Assembly: GCA_028700095.1 (NCBI GenBank)
Contig: JAQVTJ010000007.1
Span: 1 to 28,668 of the forward strand
Source of the DNA: Methanobacterium sp.
GTDB lineage: Archaea; Methanobacteriota; Methanobacteria; Methanobacteriales; Methanobacteriaceae
Direction: 5' to 3'
Length of the DNA: 28,668 nucleotides
Shown here: one piece after another, positions 9,286 to 16,666 of the stretch
How positions within the stretch are numbered: position 1 is the first letter of the stretch
Layout: each line of letters begins with the position of its first letter
Program-made: the position numbers and the translations under genes
Notes under the pieces: generated by a model
Databases searched by the model: none
The model's input: only the letters and a program-made list of their open reading frames with translations
Told to the model about the DNA's origin: nothing

Positions 9286-9450
9286 TTGGAGCTTAGAGGT
9301 ATCTGTATTATATGTGGCAGACCAGGTAAAATGTATACCTGCACACTTTGTGGTAGTATAATTTGTGGAAGATGTTATAATATAAAAAAAAATATTTGTA
9401 AATCCTGTGAAAGTTTTAAAACTGGAAACACCAATAAATTATTCAAATAA
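9286..9450 (+). CDS. Small eight-cysteine zinc-finger protein (54 aa)
   Basis: A short gene starting with TTG at 9286, five bases after the ribosome binding site AGGTGA, and ending with TAA at 9448-9450. The 54-residue product starts MELRGICIICGRPGKMYTC and has four CX2C pairs at residues 7/10, 19/22, 27/30 and 38/41, spaced like a cross-brace or HIT/B-box type finger binding two zinc ions. Only about 12 residues follow the last pair. It sits 77 bases before pyrE on the same strand. I do not recognise a named family; such mini zinc proteins in archaea are usually assumed to bind nucleic acid or protein. The cysteine spacing, the ribosome binding site and the clean stop make it a real gene despite its size. 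Confidence 0.78.
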   Translation: MELRGICIICGRPGKMYTCTLCGSIICGRCYNIKKNICKSCESFKTGNTNKLFK

Positions 9451-9527
9451 TTTAAGTTAATAAAATTTTTAAAAACTATAAAAAAAAACTATTATAATAA
9501 AAAAATTATATTTTTCAAGTGATCCCA

Positions 9528-10055
9528 ATGGAAAACACTAAAAAACAACTTATAAAACTTTTAAAAGAGAATAATATAGTGAAATATGGAAAGTTCACCT
9601 TATCTTCAGGTAAAGAAAGCAACTATTATGTTGATATGAAAAAAGCTATAACCGACCCTATTATTCTTTCAAAGATAGCTGAAATAATATATGAAAAATT
9701 AGATGTTAATGATATTGATAAAGTAGCAGGACCTGCACTTGGAGCTATCCCCATAGTTACAGCTGTTTCTATTTTGTCATCAATTCCTATGTTAATGATA
9801 AGAAAGGAAAAAAAGGGTTATGGAACTTCAGAATTAATTGAAGGAGATCTTAAAAAGGATGATAAAGTCATAGTTTTTGAAGATGTTACAACTACAGGCG
9901 GTTCTCTTATTAAAGCAATTAAAGCAGTATCAGAAAATGGAGGACTGGTTCAAAAAGCTTTTGTAATTGTTGATAGGGATGAAGGTGCTATAGATAATTT
10001 AAAAAGGGAAGGAATCATATTAGAACCTTTAGTTTCAGTAAATGATTTCTTATAA
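9528..10055 (+). CDS. pyrE: Orotate phosphoribosyltransferase
   Basis: PyrE joins orotate to PRPP to give OMP in pyrimidine biosynthesis. The 175-residue product has the N-terminal hood (YGKFTLSSGKESNYYVDMK), the catalytic loop lysines (RKEKKGYGTSELIEG) and the PRPP-binding motif VIVFEDVTTTGGSLIKAI, where the two acidic residues and the TTTGG loop bind the ribose phosphate. Length is normal for an archaeal PyrE. I use the ATG at 9528, preceded by GTGATC, rather than the GTG at 9519, which is itself part of that ribosome binding site. The gene ends in a perfect hairpin shared with the convergent moaB side. Confidence 0.94.
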   Translation: MENTKKQLIKLLKENNIVKYGKFTLSSGKESNYYVDMKKAITDPIILSKIAEIIYEKLDVNDIDKVAGPALGAIPIVTAVSILSSIPMLMIRKEKKGYGTSELIEGDLKKDDKVIVFEDVTTTGGSLIKAIKAVSENGGLVQKAFVIVDRDEGAIDNLKREGIILEPLVSVNDFL

Positions 10056-10083
10056 TATATAAAAAAAAAGTTTTTTATATATT
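10054..10083. terminator. Perfect 13-bp inverted repeat between convergent pyrE and moaB
   Basis: AATATATAAAAAA at 10054-10066 is exactly complementary to TTTTTTATATATT at 10071-10083, with a four-base loop AAAG. It overlaps the pyrE stop codon and is followed by further T-rich runs (10086-10100 and 10112-10126). Oligo-T tracts terminate archaeal transcription, and the symmetry would serve both converging genes. Because it is built only of A and T the hairpin may be incidental to the T tracts. Confidence 0.5.
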
Positions 10084-10123
10084 CTAAAAAAATTTTTATT
10101 TTTCATTTCATAAAATTTTTTTT

Positions 10124-10648
10124 TTATCCTCCATGCACATGTTTTACAAGATGTTTTAGTTCTGGTGTGATGATTTTTAAACCAGTGTTTACAGCATTTG
10201 GAGAGCCAGGTAATAAAATAATTAATGTATTTTTATATATTCCTGCAGTTGCACGGCTTAATATTGCACCGGTACCCAGTTCTTTATATGATTCGTATCT
10301 GAATATTTCACCAAAACCATTGATTTCCTTTTCCATAATGGGTTTTATTGTTTCAATTGTTATGTCTCTAACTCCAATACCTGTGCCGCCTGTTGTGATT
10401 ATTACATCTGCACCATGTTTTTTTATTATATCTTCAACAGTCAAAAGTAGTAATTCAGGATCATCTGGAATTACTGAATAAAATACTAGTTCATATTTTT
10501 TCAGTGAATCTATTATTAAATTACCCGATATATCTGTTGTTTTATTTTCTAAAAAATCTTTATATTTACTATCACTTAATGTAATAACTGCAAATTTTAT
10601 GGATTTAGGTACATTTTTCTTGTGTTCTTCCATGCTTTTACTTTTCAT
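10124..10648 (-). CDS. moaB: Molybdenum cofactor biosynthesis protein MoaB/MogA
   Basis: A 174-residue MPT-binding domain protein that adenylylates molybdopterin before metal insertion, needed here for the molybdo- or tungstopterin enzymes of methanogenesis such as formylmethanofuran dehydrogenase. The signature TTGGTGIGVRDITIETI and the C-terminal LLPGSPNAVNTGLK are both present, as is the conserved FAVITLSDSKYK strand near residue 19. The N-terminal 15 residues are Lys-rich and not part of the domain. The ATG at 10648 follows GGTGATC four bases upstream. MoaB and MogA are hard to separate on sequence alone; archaeal genomes usually carry this single gene for the role. Convergent with pyrE and divergent from the RNA candidate. 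Confidence 0.9.
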   Translation of the reverse strand: MKSKSMEEHKKNVPKSIKFAVITLSDSKYKDFLENKTTDISGNLIIDSLKKYELVFYSVIPDDPELLLLTVEDIIKKHGADVIITTGGTGIGVRDITIETIKPIMEKEINGFGEIFRYESYKELGTGAILSRATAGIYKNTLIILLPGSPNAVNTGLKIITPELKHLVKHVHGG

Positions 10649-10799
10649 AGGATCACCAATTAAATTATATAATAATATATCTATTATTTTTTTTAATCTA
10701 AATTTTTGTATCTATTTTCTTTAAAACAATATTTATAAAAAAAATGGATTTATTATATAAAAAAAAATGGTTTAAATAAAGTTAATTATTATTTATAGG

Positions 10800-10884
10800 A
10801 TGAGGGAGGGAACTAGGTCCAAATCGGAGGCGGTTAATTTTTTGCGAAAAAAATTAATAGGAGTCTAATTTCACCCTCCCTCAT
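10800..10884 (+). ncRNA. GC-rich structured RNA candidate, family not recognised
   Basis: In a region that is otherwise almost pure A and T, 85 bases close in a perfect 11-bp stem: ATGAGGGAGGG at 10800-10810 pairs with CCCTCCCTCAT at 10874-10884. Inside is a second, AT-rich hairpin (TTAATTTTTT at 10834-10843, loop, complementary A-rich arm ending about 10857) flanked by purine-rich single strands GGAGGCGG and AGGAGTC that suggest internal loops. A TATA-like stretch TTATATAA at 10753-10760 lies about 40 bases upstream on the plus strand. There is no open frame. GC-rich islands in AT-rich archaeal genomes are often noncoding RNAs. I checked it by eye against tRNA, 5S, SRP, RNase P, box C/D, H/ACA and the common riboswitches and did not find a match. 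Orientation is inferred from the TATA box and from nob1 downstream. Confidence 0.55.
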
Positions 10885-10891
10885 TATTAGT

Positions 10892-10958
10892 TTATGTTTT
10901 TTATAACATAAGAACTTTTCCACATCAGCCCTTAAATATATAAAAAACGATATTTAAG
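10892..10958 (+). other. Two further hairpins downstream of the RNA candidate
   Basis: TTATGTT (10892-10898) pairs with AACATAA (10905-10911) across a six-base loop, and CTTAAATAT (10931-10939) pairs with ATATTTAAG (10950-10958) across ten bases. They may be the 3' end or terminator of the RNA candidate. From 10959 to the nob1 ribosome binding site the sequence is AT-rich, with a TATA-like TTTATATATA near 11008-11018 that probably drives nob1 separately. Confidence 0.35.
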
Positions 10959-11084
10959 CTTTATTAAATAAAATAAACTTGTAAACATAGGTTTATTTAA
11001 TTTATTTATTTATATATATTTATCCTTTGTTTCTAACTATAACTAATGAATTTATATTAGTTAAAGGAGAAAATAAATGATTAT

Positions 11085-11588
11085 ATGTACCATAAAGTTT
11101 ATGTTCTTGATGCTTCTGCAATTATAGGCGGGTTTTCCTCAAAAAAGCATCGGAATTTTATTACAGCTGATATAATTTGTGAGATAAAAGATTTGAAATC
11201 TAAATTAATCCTTGAATCTGCAATTGAACAAAGATCTATACAAATTTTAGAACCTGAATTAACAGATATTAAAAATGTTTCTAAGGTTATAATAAAGTCA
11301 GGAGATATATTAAGACTTTCTGATGTTGATAAGAATATTATTGCACTTGCATTTAGACTTAAAAGAGAATATATGTGCACTACAGTGGTTACAGATGATT
11401 ATTCAATGCAAAATGTTCTTAAAATAGTTAACATACCCTTTAGAAGTGTTTTAACCGAAGGTATCAAAGGGATATATGGATGGGTAAAAGTATGTAAAGG
11501 ATGTAAAAAAAAATATCCTCATGAATATATATATGATGAATGTGAAATATGCGGAACTCGTATTATAAAAAAAAGGTTGAAAAATTAG
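11085..11588 (+). CDS. nob1: Ribosome maturation endonuclease Nob1 (PIN domain plus zinc ribbon)
   Basis: Nob1 cuts the 3' end of pre-16S rRNA during small-subunit maturation. The 167-residue protein has a PIN domain with its first catalytic aspartate at D9 (VYVLDASAII), an acidic pair in LSDVDKNIIALAF and another in VTDDYSMQN. A C-terminal zinc ribbon follows (VCKGCKKKYP and DECEICGTR). This order and length match archaeal Nob1. The start is odd: the ribosome binding site AAAGGAG at 11063-11069 is spaced correctly for an ATG at 11077, but that frame stops after 16 codons, while the Nob1 frame opens at ATG 11085, about 15 bases from the site. One missing base between 11077 and 11085 would join them, so the true N-terminus may be two or three residues longer. 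Confidence 0.88.
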   Translation: MYHKVYVLDASAIIGGFSSKKHRNFITADIICEIKDLKSKLILESAIEQRSIQILEPELTDIKNVSKVIIKSGDILRLSDVDKNIIALAFRLKREYMCTTVVTDDYSMQNVLKIVNIPFRSVLTEGIKGIYGWVKVCKGCKKKYPHEYIYDECEICGTRIIKKRLKN

Positions 11589-11660
11589 TTTAACTATAAA
11601 ATATGGAGTTAAAACTATTTTTATCTTTTTCCAATTATGATATTATCATTTTTTTTTATA

Positions 11661-11676
11661 ATATTATATATAATAT
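11661..11676 (+). promoter_or_regulatory. Palindromic TATA region upstream of the DUF2117/marker gene block
   Basis: ATATTATATATAATAT is a perfect 16-base palindrome containing a TATA box, about 52 bases before the ATG at 11728. It is the only strong promoter candidate ahead of the long collinear run that ends with nifB, apart from short gaps inside the run. Because it is all A and T, the palindrome may be no more than a TATA box in AT-rich sequence. Confidence 0.4.
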
Positions 11677-11727
11677 GATAAATTATTTTTAGATAATTAT
11701 AAAAACATTTAAACTCAATTTGATGTT

Positions 11728-12855
11728 ATGATGAAGATAGGTGTTATTGTTCATGGCCCGCAAATTATTGACACAGGTTATGCCAAGAAAATATTGGAAT
11801 TATTAGAAAATTATGGTTATGTAACTGCCAAATTAGGCGGTACAATGGGGCGAACAGCTGTTATTGATGCAAAAATGGAAAATGTGATAGATATCACCCA
11901 AAAGCTGCTTCCAAGCCATTCAATTGAGAAAATTTCAGAAAATTCAGATGTAGTTATTTTAATTAATTATGGTAAATCCAATATTACTGGACATAGATTT
12001 GGATATATGGTTTTTAAAAGGTGTAAAAACATTCCAGAGCTTATTCAAATTGAAAGACCTGGAGAACCTGATGGAACAATAATACCATGGAATGAAAATC
12101 AAAGAGATTTAGCAGAAAAATTAGCTAAAAAATTAGAGCTGAAACTTTTAAGCCCATCAACCATAATTAAGAAAATTGGAAAGAATGAATTAATCAATGA
12201 TATAGAAGATGAAACAACTATTTATAGAAAAATTACAGGTGTATCTCCAGATGAAAACATTTTTCTAAATGGCATAGTAGTTGGTAAGTCAACTTTTTCA
12301 GAAGTTATACTGGTTGCAAAAGGAGGTATATTAAAAAATATTATTGGTGGAGAAATTAAACAACATGGCGTTGAAAAACTTGGAATTATAGATTTAAACA
12401 ATGTTGTGGTTAAAACAGGACTTTTAAGAAGATCTAGAATTTCACCAAGAATATTAGAAAAAACACCATACAATAAACATAATTCTAAATTAAATATATC
12501 CTATTTATGCCATGCAGCTGAAGATATTTATCAATATAAAAATTCTGACCTTGTTGTGACTGTGGGAGATGACACAACATTAATTGCAGCAGATATACTT
12601 TACAGATTCCAAGTGCCAATTATAGGGATAACAGATGGGGATGTTGATAAAGTTGTAGAAGAAGGATTTAGAACAGCTGGGTCTATGATAGTAGAGCTTG
12701 AAAGCGGTTGGGATGATATAATAGGTAATAAAATTTTTTTAGAACTATTTAATGGTAAACAAAGTATGGAAATTGAAAATATAGAAAATTTTAAAAGTAA
12801 AATAATACAGATTATTAGCAACACCACCAAAAGATACAATCTAAAATATAATTAA
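11728..12855 (+). CDS. DUF2117 family protein
   Basis: A 375-residue soluble protein of unknown function, restricted to methanogens and relatives as far as I know. The N-terminal part MKIGVIVHGPQIIDTGYAKK and KLGGTMGRTAVIDA looks like a nucleotide- or cofactor-binding alpha/beta domain. The C-terminal part has LVVTVGDDTTLIAADILYRF and VPIIGITDGDVDKVVEEGF, an acidic-loop pattern loosely like NAD-kinase or glycerate-kinase type folds. It has no membrane span. It starts at ATG 11728 or the adjacent ATG 11731 and precedes mmp2 by 29 bases on the same strand, so a link to methanogenesis marker function is a fair guess from context. The family name is from memory of the conserved motifs and is less certain than the gene itself. 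Confidence 0.65.
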   Translation: MMKIGVIVHGPQIIDTGYAKKILELLENYGYVTAKLGGTMGRTAVIDAKMENVIDITQKLLPSHSIEKISENSDVVILINYGKSNITGHRFGYMVFKRCKNIPELIQIERPGEPDGTIIPWNENQRDLAEKLAKKLELKLLSPSTIIKKIGKNELINDIEDETTIYRKITGVSPDENIFLNGIVVGKSTFSEVILVAKGGILKNIIGGEIKQHGVEKLGIIDLNNVVVKTGLLRRSRISPRILEKTPYNKHNSKLNISYLCHAAEDIYQYKNSDLVVTVGDDTTLIAADILYRFQVPIIGITDGDVDKVVEEGFRTAGSMIVELESGWDDIIGNKIFLELFNGKQSMEIENIENFKSKIIQIISNTTKRYNLKYN

Positions 12856-12884
12856 CATCATCAAACCTAAAATGGGGTGGAAAT

Positions 12885-13868
12885 TTGGATATAAATGTTC
12901 TAATTAATTCTTTAAGAAATTATGAGGGAATCACACGAAAAAATTTTATAAGAGGAGCTACTCGGATACTGGATGATACCTACAATATTGGAGGTAGAAC
13001 TGCTTTAGGGTTTGGAGACGATGCATCAGCATTAGATATTGGAAATAATACTTTGTTGCTCATGGCAGCTGATGGGATGTGGGGAAAACTTTTAGAAGGT
13101 GATCCTCGTTGGGCAGGATATTGTTCTGTTTTAGTTAATGTCAATGACATTGCAGCTATGGGTGGTGTTCCAATTGGAATGACCAATGTAATTTCAGTAA
13201 ATAAAGAAGAAATATGTAAAGAAATAATGCTAGGGATTAAAGAAGGAGTTAAAAAATTTGGAATTCCAATGGTAGGTGGACATATTCATCCAGACACACC
13301 ATACACAGCTCTTGATGTTTCAATAACTGGAATTGTAGGTAAAGATGATGTAATTACCAGTTGTGGGGCTGAAATAGGGGATAATGTAATTATTGGCATT
13401 GATCTTGATGGCTGCCAACATCCTAAATTTCCATTAAATTGGGATACAACATCACACAAAACACCTGAACTAGTCCAGTCACAAATTACAGTAATGAACA
13501 AAATTGCAAAAAAATACATCCTAACAGCGGGTAAAGATATTAGTAACCCTGGAATATTAGGAACACTCGGAATGCTTTTAGAAGCCTCTGGAGTTGGTGC
13601 AACAGTTGAACTTGAAAAAATTCCTAGAAACACCAAAGTAAGTTGGGATGAATGGTTAAGGGCATATCCTGGATCAGGTTTTGTAGTTACTGCAAAGGAT
13701 GAAAATGTTAATGAATGCATAGAAATGTTACAGGAAGTTAACATCACCTCCCAAGTTGCAGGTAGAATAACAGAAGATAAAATTCTTAATTTAACATATG
13801 AAAATCAAGAAAAAGTTGTTTTTGATTTTAACCATGATATTATAATGGGTATTAAAGAGAGATCTTAA
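12885..13868 (+). CDS. mmp2: Methanogenesis marker protein 2 (AIR synthase-related)
   Basis: A 327-residue member of the PurM/SelD/ThiL-like ATP-binding superfamily. The N-terminal glycine-rich GFGDDASALDIG, the VNVNDIAAMGGVPIGMTN loop and GGHIHPDTPYTALDVSITG are the signature strands that bind ATP and metal. In methanogens without an obvious PurM role this subfamily is methanogenesis marker 2; its reaction is not known. It starts with TTG at 12885, fixed by GGGGTGG five bases before it; no ATG or GTG is near in that frame. It lies between the DUF2117 gene (29 bases) and mmp3 (24 bases) as part of the operon. Confidence 0.87.
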   Translation: MDINVLINSLRNYEGITRKNFIRGATRILDDTYNIGGRTALGFGDDASALDIGNNTLLLMAADGMWGKLLEGDPRWAGYCSVLVNVNDIAAMGGVPIGMTNVISVNKEEICKEIMLGIKEGVKKFGIPMVGGHIHPDTPYTALDVSITGIVGKDDVITSCGAEIGDNVIIGIDLDGCQHPKFPLNWDTTSHKTPELVQSQITVMNKIAKKYILTAGKDISNPGILGTLGMLLEASGVGATVELEKIPRNTKVSWDEWLRAYPGSGFVVTAKDENVNECIEMLQEVNITSQVAGRITEDKILNLTYENQEKVVFDFNHDIIMGIKERS

Positions 13869-13892
13869 TTAAAATTCCAAAGAGGAGATTTT

Positions 13893-15431
13893 ATGCTTGT
13901 GAAGGTCAATGGGGAAGAAATTGAGCTCCCAGATGGTTCTACAATAAAGGATGCTGTAAATGCTTCAGGCGCGCCATATAAAGAGGGTTGTGTTTTAGGA
14001 GTTGTCAAAGGACAAGAAGAAATTGAAAGACATGTTAATAAATATAGGCTTAAAACAACAAAGGGCAGCATAATAATCGAACTTTTAACAAACTGTCCTA
14101 ATATATTACTTGATACATGGAAACAACATTATAAGGAATTAGAAAAGCTTAGAATACGATGGATAACTTCTAATGAAGTGGCAATAGGACAAATCACAAC
14201 TAATCTTACAGCATCAAGAGAAGAATATGAATATCAGAATTGGGATGTAATATTAAGTCTTTCAGGATTTACAGCTGAAGCAACACATATAATATTTAGC
14301 AAAGAAAAACATAATGGGGTTTACGGTGCTCCTAAAGAGAATAGAGGAGTTTTTGCAAAGGTTGTTGGTGGTAAAAGAACTATAATGAACCTTACAGATA
14401 ATGATTATATTACCGGTGTTGAACCAGTTGTTGAAAGAAAAAGTATTGTTAAAAGTGCTGCAATAACCAAACTCGAAACAAAAATTGCCCATGGAAATGA
14501 AATATTCACCTATGTTTTAATTGAACCTACAAAAAAATCTCCAAGTTCAGTTGAACATTTCTTTGCACTTACAGAAAAAGGCGAACTACATGTGGATTAT
14601 GAATCTGATTCTTTTATTGGATTTTATGGATTACAAGGACTTGGTAAGGAAGCAGAATATATAAATCAAAGAAGAAGAGGTACAGTTACCTTAAGAAATA
14701 AAGGAAAAGGCATAGGTCGTGTATATGTCTATAGAGAAGATAGAGTTTCAACACCAAACCATACAATTGTAGGTAGGATAACTAAAGGAATCCAACTCAT
14801 AGACATCGCCAAAAAAGATGATAAAATAAGTATTAAAACAGTACCTGAGAGAATTACAACACTTTCTATGACACAAAAGGAAGCAAAGGAATTTTTAGAC
14901 TCCCATGGTATTGAACAGATAAGGGAAGGATCTAATAATGATAATGCAGTGATTGTGAAACAACAACCACAATATACAATGGAAATATTAGAAAAAAATC
15001 AAGTCAAAACATTAGGTGTTCCTGAAGATAAAATAGTATATATTGATATTACAGATAGAGCACCTAAATCGTCATGGTATTTCCAGAAAATCACAGGACT
15101 TCTAGATTCACCTATTGGTTCATTAAATGTAATGTTTGCTTTCCCCGGGATGAAGATAATAATGTTCAAAGGTAATCCAATGGAATCCAAAGGACTTATA
15201 CCAGAAAATACCCCACAAGGCTGTGTAAAATCTGGTGAGATAGGAATAACCAATATGTCCAGAAGACAAATAGGGGTGGTTGGAGTAAGATTCGAAGATA
15301 ATGATGAATTTGGACCTACTGGAGAACCATTTTTAGGAACAAATATAATAGGAAAAATTGTTAAGGGAATAGAGAATCTTGAAAAATTCAAAGAAGGAGA
15401 CACAATTTATGTCGCAAGAAGAAAGCTCTAA
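13893..15431 (+). CDS. mmp3: Methanogenesis marker protein 3 (MCR activation complex component)
   Basis: A 512-residue protein, full length for the family. It opens with a beta-grasp domain (MLVKVNGEEIELPDGSTIKDAV, residues 1-60) and ends with a cyclophilin-like barrel (FPGMKIIMFKGNP, GVVGVRFEDNDEFGPTGEPF). Few cysteines are present; those near residues 31, 69 and 447 (EGCVLG, TNCPNI, PQGCVK) are candidates for metal contact. Marker 3 has been purified with McrC, marker 7 and marker 17 as part of the ATP-dependent machine that reduces the nickel of coenzyme F430 in methyl-coenzyme M reductase. The ATG at 13893 follows GAGGAG. The 3' end overlaps mmp6 by 23 bases, which implies translational coupling. 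Confidence 0.9.
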   Translation: MLVKVNGEEIELPDGSTIKDAVNASGAPYKEGCVLGVVKGQEEIERHVNKYRLKTTKGSIIIELLTNCPNILLDTWKQHYKELEKLRIRWITSNEVAIGQITTNLTASREEYEYQNWDVILSLSGFTAEATHIIFSKEKHNGVYGAPKENRGVFAKVVGGKRTIMNLTDNDYITGVEPVVERKSIVKSAAITKLETKIAHGNEIFTYVLIEPTKKSPSSVEHFFALTEKGELHVDYESDSFIGFYGLQGLGKEAEYINQRRRGTVTLRNKGKGIGRVYVYREDRVSTPNHTIVGRITKGIQLIDIAKKDDKISIKTVPERITTLSMTQKEAKEFLDSHGIEQIREGSNNDNAVIVKQQPQYTMEILEKNQVKTLGVPEDKIVYIDITDRAPKSSWYFQKITGLLDSPIGSLNVMFAFPGMKIIMFKGNPMESKGLIPENTPQGCVKSGEIGITNMSRRQIGVVGVRFEDNDEFGPTGEPFLGTNIIGKIVKGIENLEKFKEGDTIYVARRKL

Positions 15432-15834
15432 ATTTACCCGTATGATTATTTTAGGACCTACTGCAAATATAAGCCAAACAGAACTTGTAAGAAAGATTCA
15501 TATGATGGAAATTCCACTTACAATTAAATCCACATGTTATGGTGCAGTTATTAATGGTGAGGAAGCTGATGTAAATAAAGCTGTTGAGGAAATTCGTAAA
15601 CTTGATCCTTGTAATATATTCACCAAAGACAGAGGATTTCCACCAGGAGATCCAAGACGTTGCAGAGCAAAAAGAGGCGGTGCAAGGGAAGGATTTCACC
15701 AGCTTGAAAAGGAATTTGAACTCTTAGGTCATATAAGTGAAGCTCTTGAACATCCAAAAAAGGTTAGTCTTAAAAAACCAGGGAAAATATCGGTTGATAC
15801 ATTTAAAAAAATTGCAGAGGAGAGTGAAAAATGA
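15409..15834 (+). CDS. mmp6: Methanogenesis marker protein 6
   Basis: A 141-residue protein of unknown function found in methanogens. Recognisable features are MIILGPTANISQTELVRK near the N-terminus, a cysteine in STCYGAVINGEE, and the conserved block CNIFTKDRGFPPGDPRRCR-AKRGGAREGF, which is rich in Arg and Gly and has two cysteines. I chose ATG 15409 because GGAG at 15396-15399 is ideally spaced; the frame extends to a TTG at 15379 inside mmp3 without a ribosome binding site. It overlaps the end of mmp3 and the ATGA junction with mmp5, so the three are translated together. Confidence 0.87.
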   Translation: MSQEESSKFTRMIILGPTANISQTELVRKIHMMEIPLTIKSTCYGAVINGEEADVNKAVEEIRKLDPCNIFTKDRGFPPGDPRRCRAKRGGAREGFHQLEKEFELLGHISEALEHPKKVSLKKPGKISVDTFKKIAEESEK

Positions 15835-16214
15835 ACCTTACAAAATCATCAACAGGGAATGAAATAACACCACTGGCAATTGCAATACATGAACTTTTAA
15901 ACAGACTTCCCATAACCATGCGAACAAAAAATACAAAAGGAGTTAGAATTGAAGAAGGTAAAGTAATTGACAACAATTATACAGGACCAATACTTGAAAA
16001 AGTACTTGAAAATGGAATAATATCCAATGAAACACCAGATTATGGTCCGTAAAAAGGTTTACCAGTTCTTGTGGTTCATTTATTAGAAAATAATGAAGTA
16101 ATAGCTTCAATAGGTGTTGTTGATACAACAAAAGGAATTTACAGTGATATAATGCAAATAACTAAAAGACCAGAACAGTTTGATAAAGATAATACAAGGA
16201 GGGAATTCTATTGA
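15831..16214 (+). pseudogene. mmp5: Methanogenesis marker protein 5, interrupted by an in-frame TAA
   Basis: The frame starts at the ATGA overlap with mmp6 and reads MNLTKSSTGNEITPLAIAIH, ending at a TAA at 16050-16052 after NETPDYGP. The same frame then continues without a break: KGLPVLVVHLLENNEVIAS, GVVDTTKGIYSDIM and QITKRPE, closing at TGA 16212-16214, which overlaps the TTG start of mmp7 by four bases. The whole is 127 residues, the normal length of marker 5. A single T-to-A or C-to-A change of a tyrosine codon (GPY to GP-stop) explains the TAA. Marker 5 is conserved in methanogens, its role is unknown, and the downstream half stays perfectly in frame with coupled spacing, so a very recent mutation or a base-call error is more likely than long decay. 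Confidence 0.83.
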
Positions 16215-16666
16215 AAATAGCAATCTTCCCACCTAACTCACTTATACTTGCAGATCTAATTGAAAGAAGAGGACATGAACCGCTTGTTTTACAAAAAGAA
16301 ATCCGAAAAAGAGTTACTGATGCTGAGATAGACTCACCTCCATTAAACATTACAGAAGAAGAACCTATTAAAGGACTTAAATATGCTGCAATTGAAGTGC
16401 CTTCAGGTGTAAGAGGGAGAATGGCAATATTCGGTCCTTTAATAGATGCTGCTGAAGCAGCAATAATAATGGAAGATGCACCATTTGGTTTTGGATGTAT
16501 TGGATGTGCTAGAACAAATGAACTTTCAATGTTCTGCCTTAGAAAACGTGGAATACCTCTTTTAGAATTACATTATCCAACAACCAAGGAAGAAACAATG
16601 GAAGTTGTTAATAAGATTAATACATTCTTAGACAAGTTAGAGAAGTTGGAGGTATCAAATGGTTAA
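16211..16666 (+). CDS. mmp7: Methanogenesis marker protein 7 (MCR activation complex component)
   Basis: A 151-residue protein that begins with TTG at 16211, after the strong site AGGAGGG. Cysteines at C96 and C99 in FGFGCIGCARTNE and C109 in MFCLRKRG form the conserved cluster-binding-like motif of the family. Marker 7 co-purifies with McrC, marker 3 and marker 17 in the methyl-coenzyme M reductase activation complex, and recent structural work on that complex, as I recall it, found nitrogenase-type 8Fe clusters there. The start overlaps the mmp5 stop by four bases and the end overlaps mmp15 by eight, so expression is coupled along the operon. Confidence 0.88.
   Translation: MKIAIFPPNSLILADLIERRGHEPLVLQKEIRKRVTDAEIDSPPLNITEEEPIKGLKYAAIEVPSGVRGRMAIFGPLIDAAEAAIIMEDAPFGFGCIGCARTNELSMFCLRKRGIPLLELHYPTTKEETMEVVNKINTFLDKLEKLEVSNG

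Noticed and set aside
10811..10835. tRNA T-arm look-alike (GGTCCAAATC) in the RNA candidate
   Set aside because: The flanks do not pair as a T-stem and there is no acceptor stem, D-arm or anticodon arm around it.
13286..13747. Open frame of 153 codons on the minus strand within mmp2
   Set aside because: It is a shadow of the confident mmp2 gene, with no recognisable motif.
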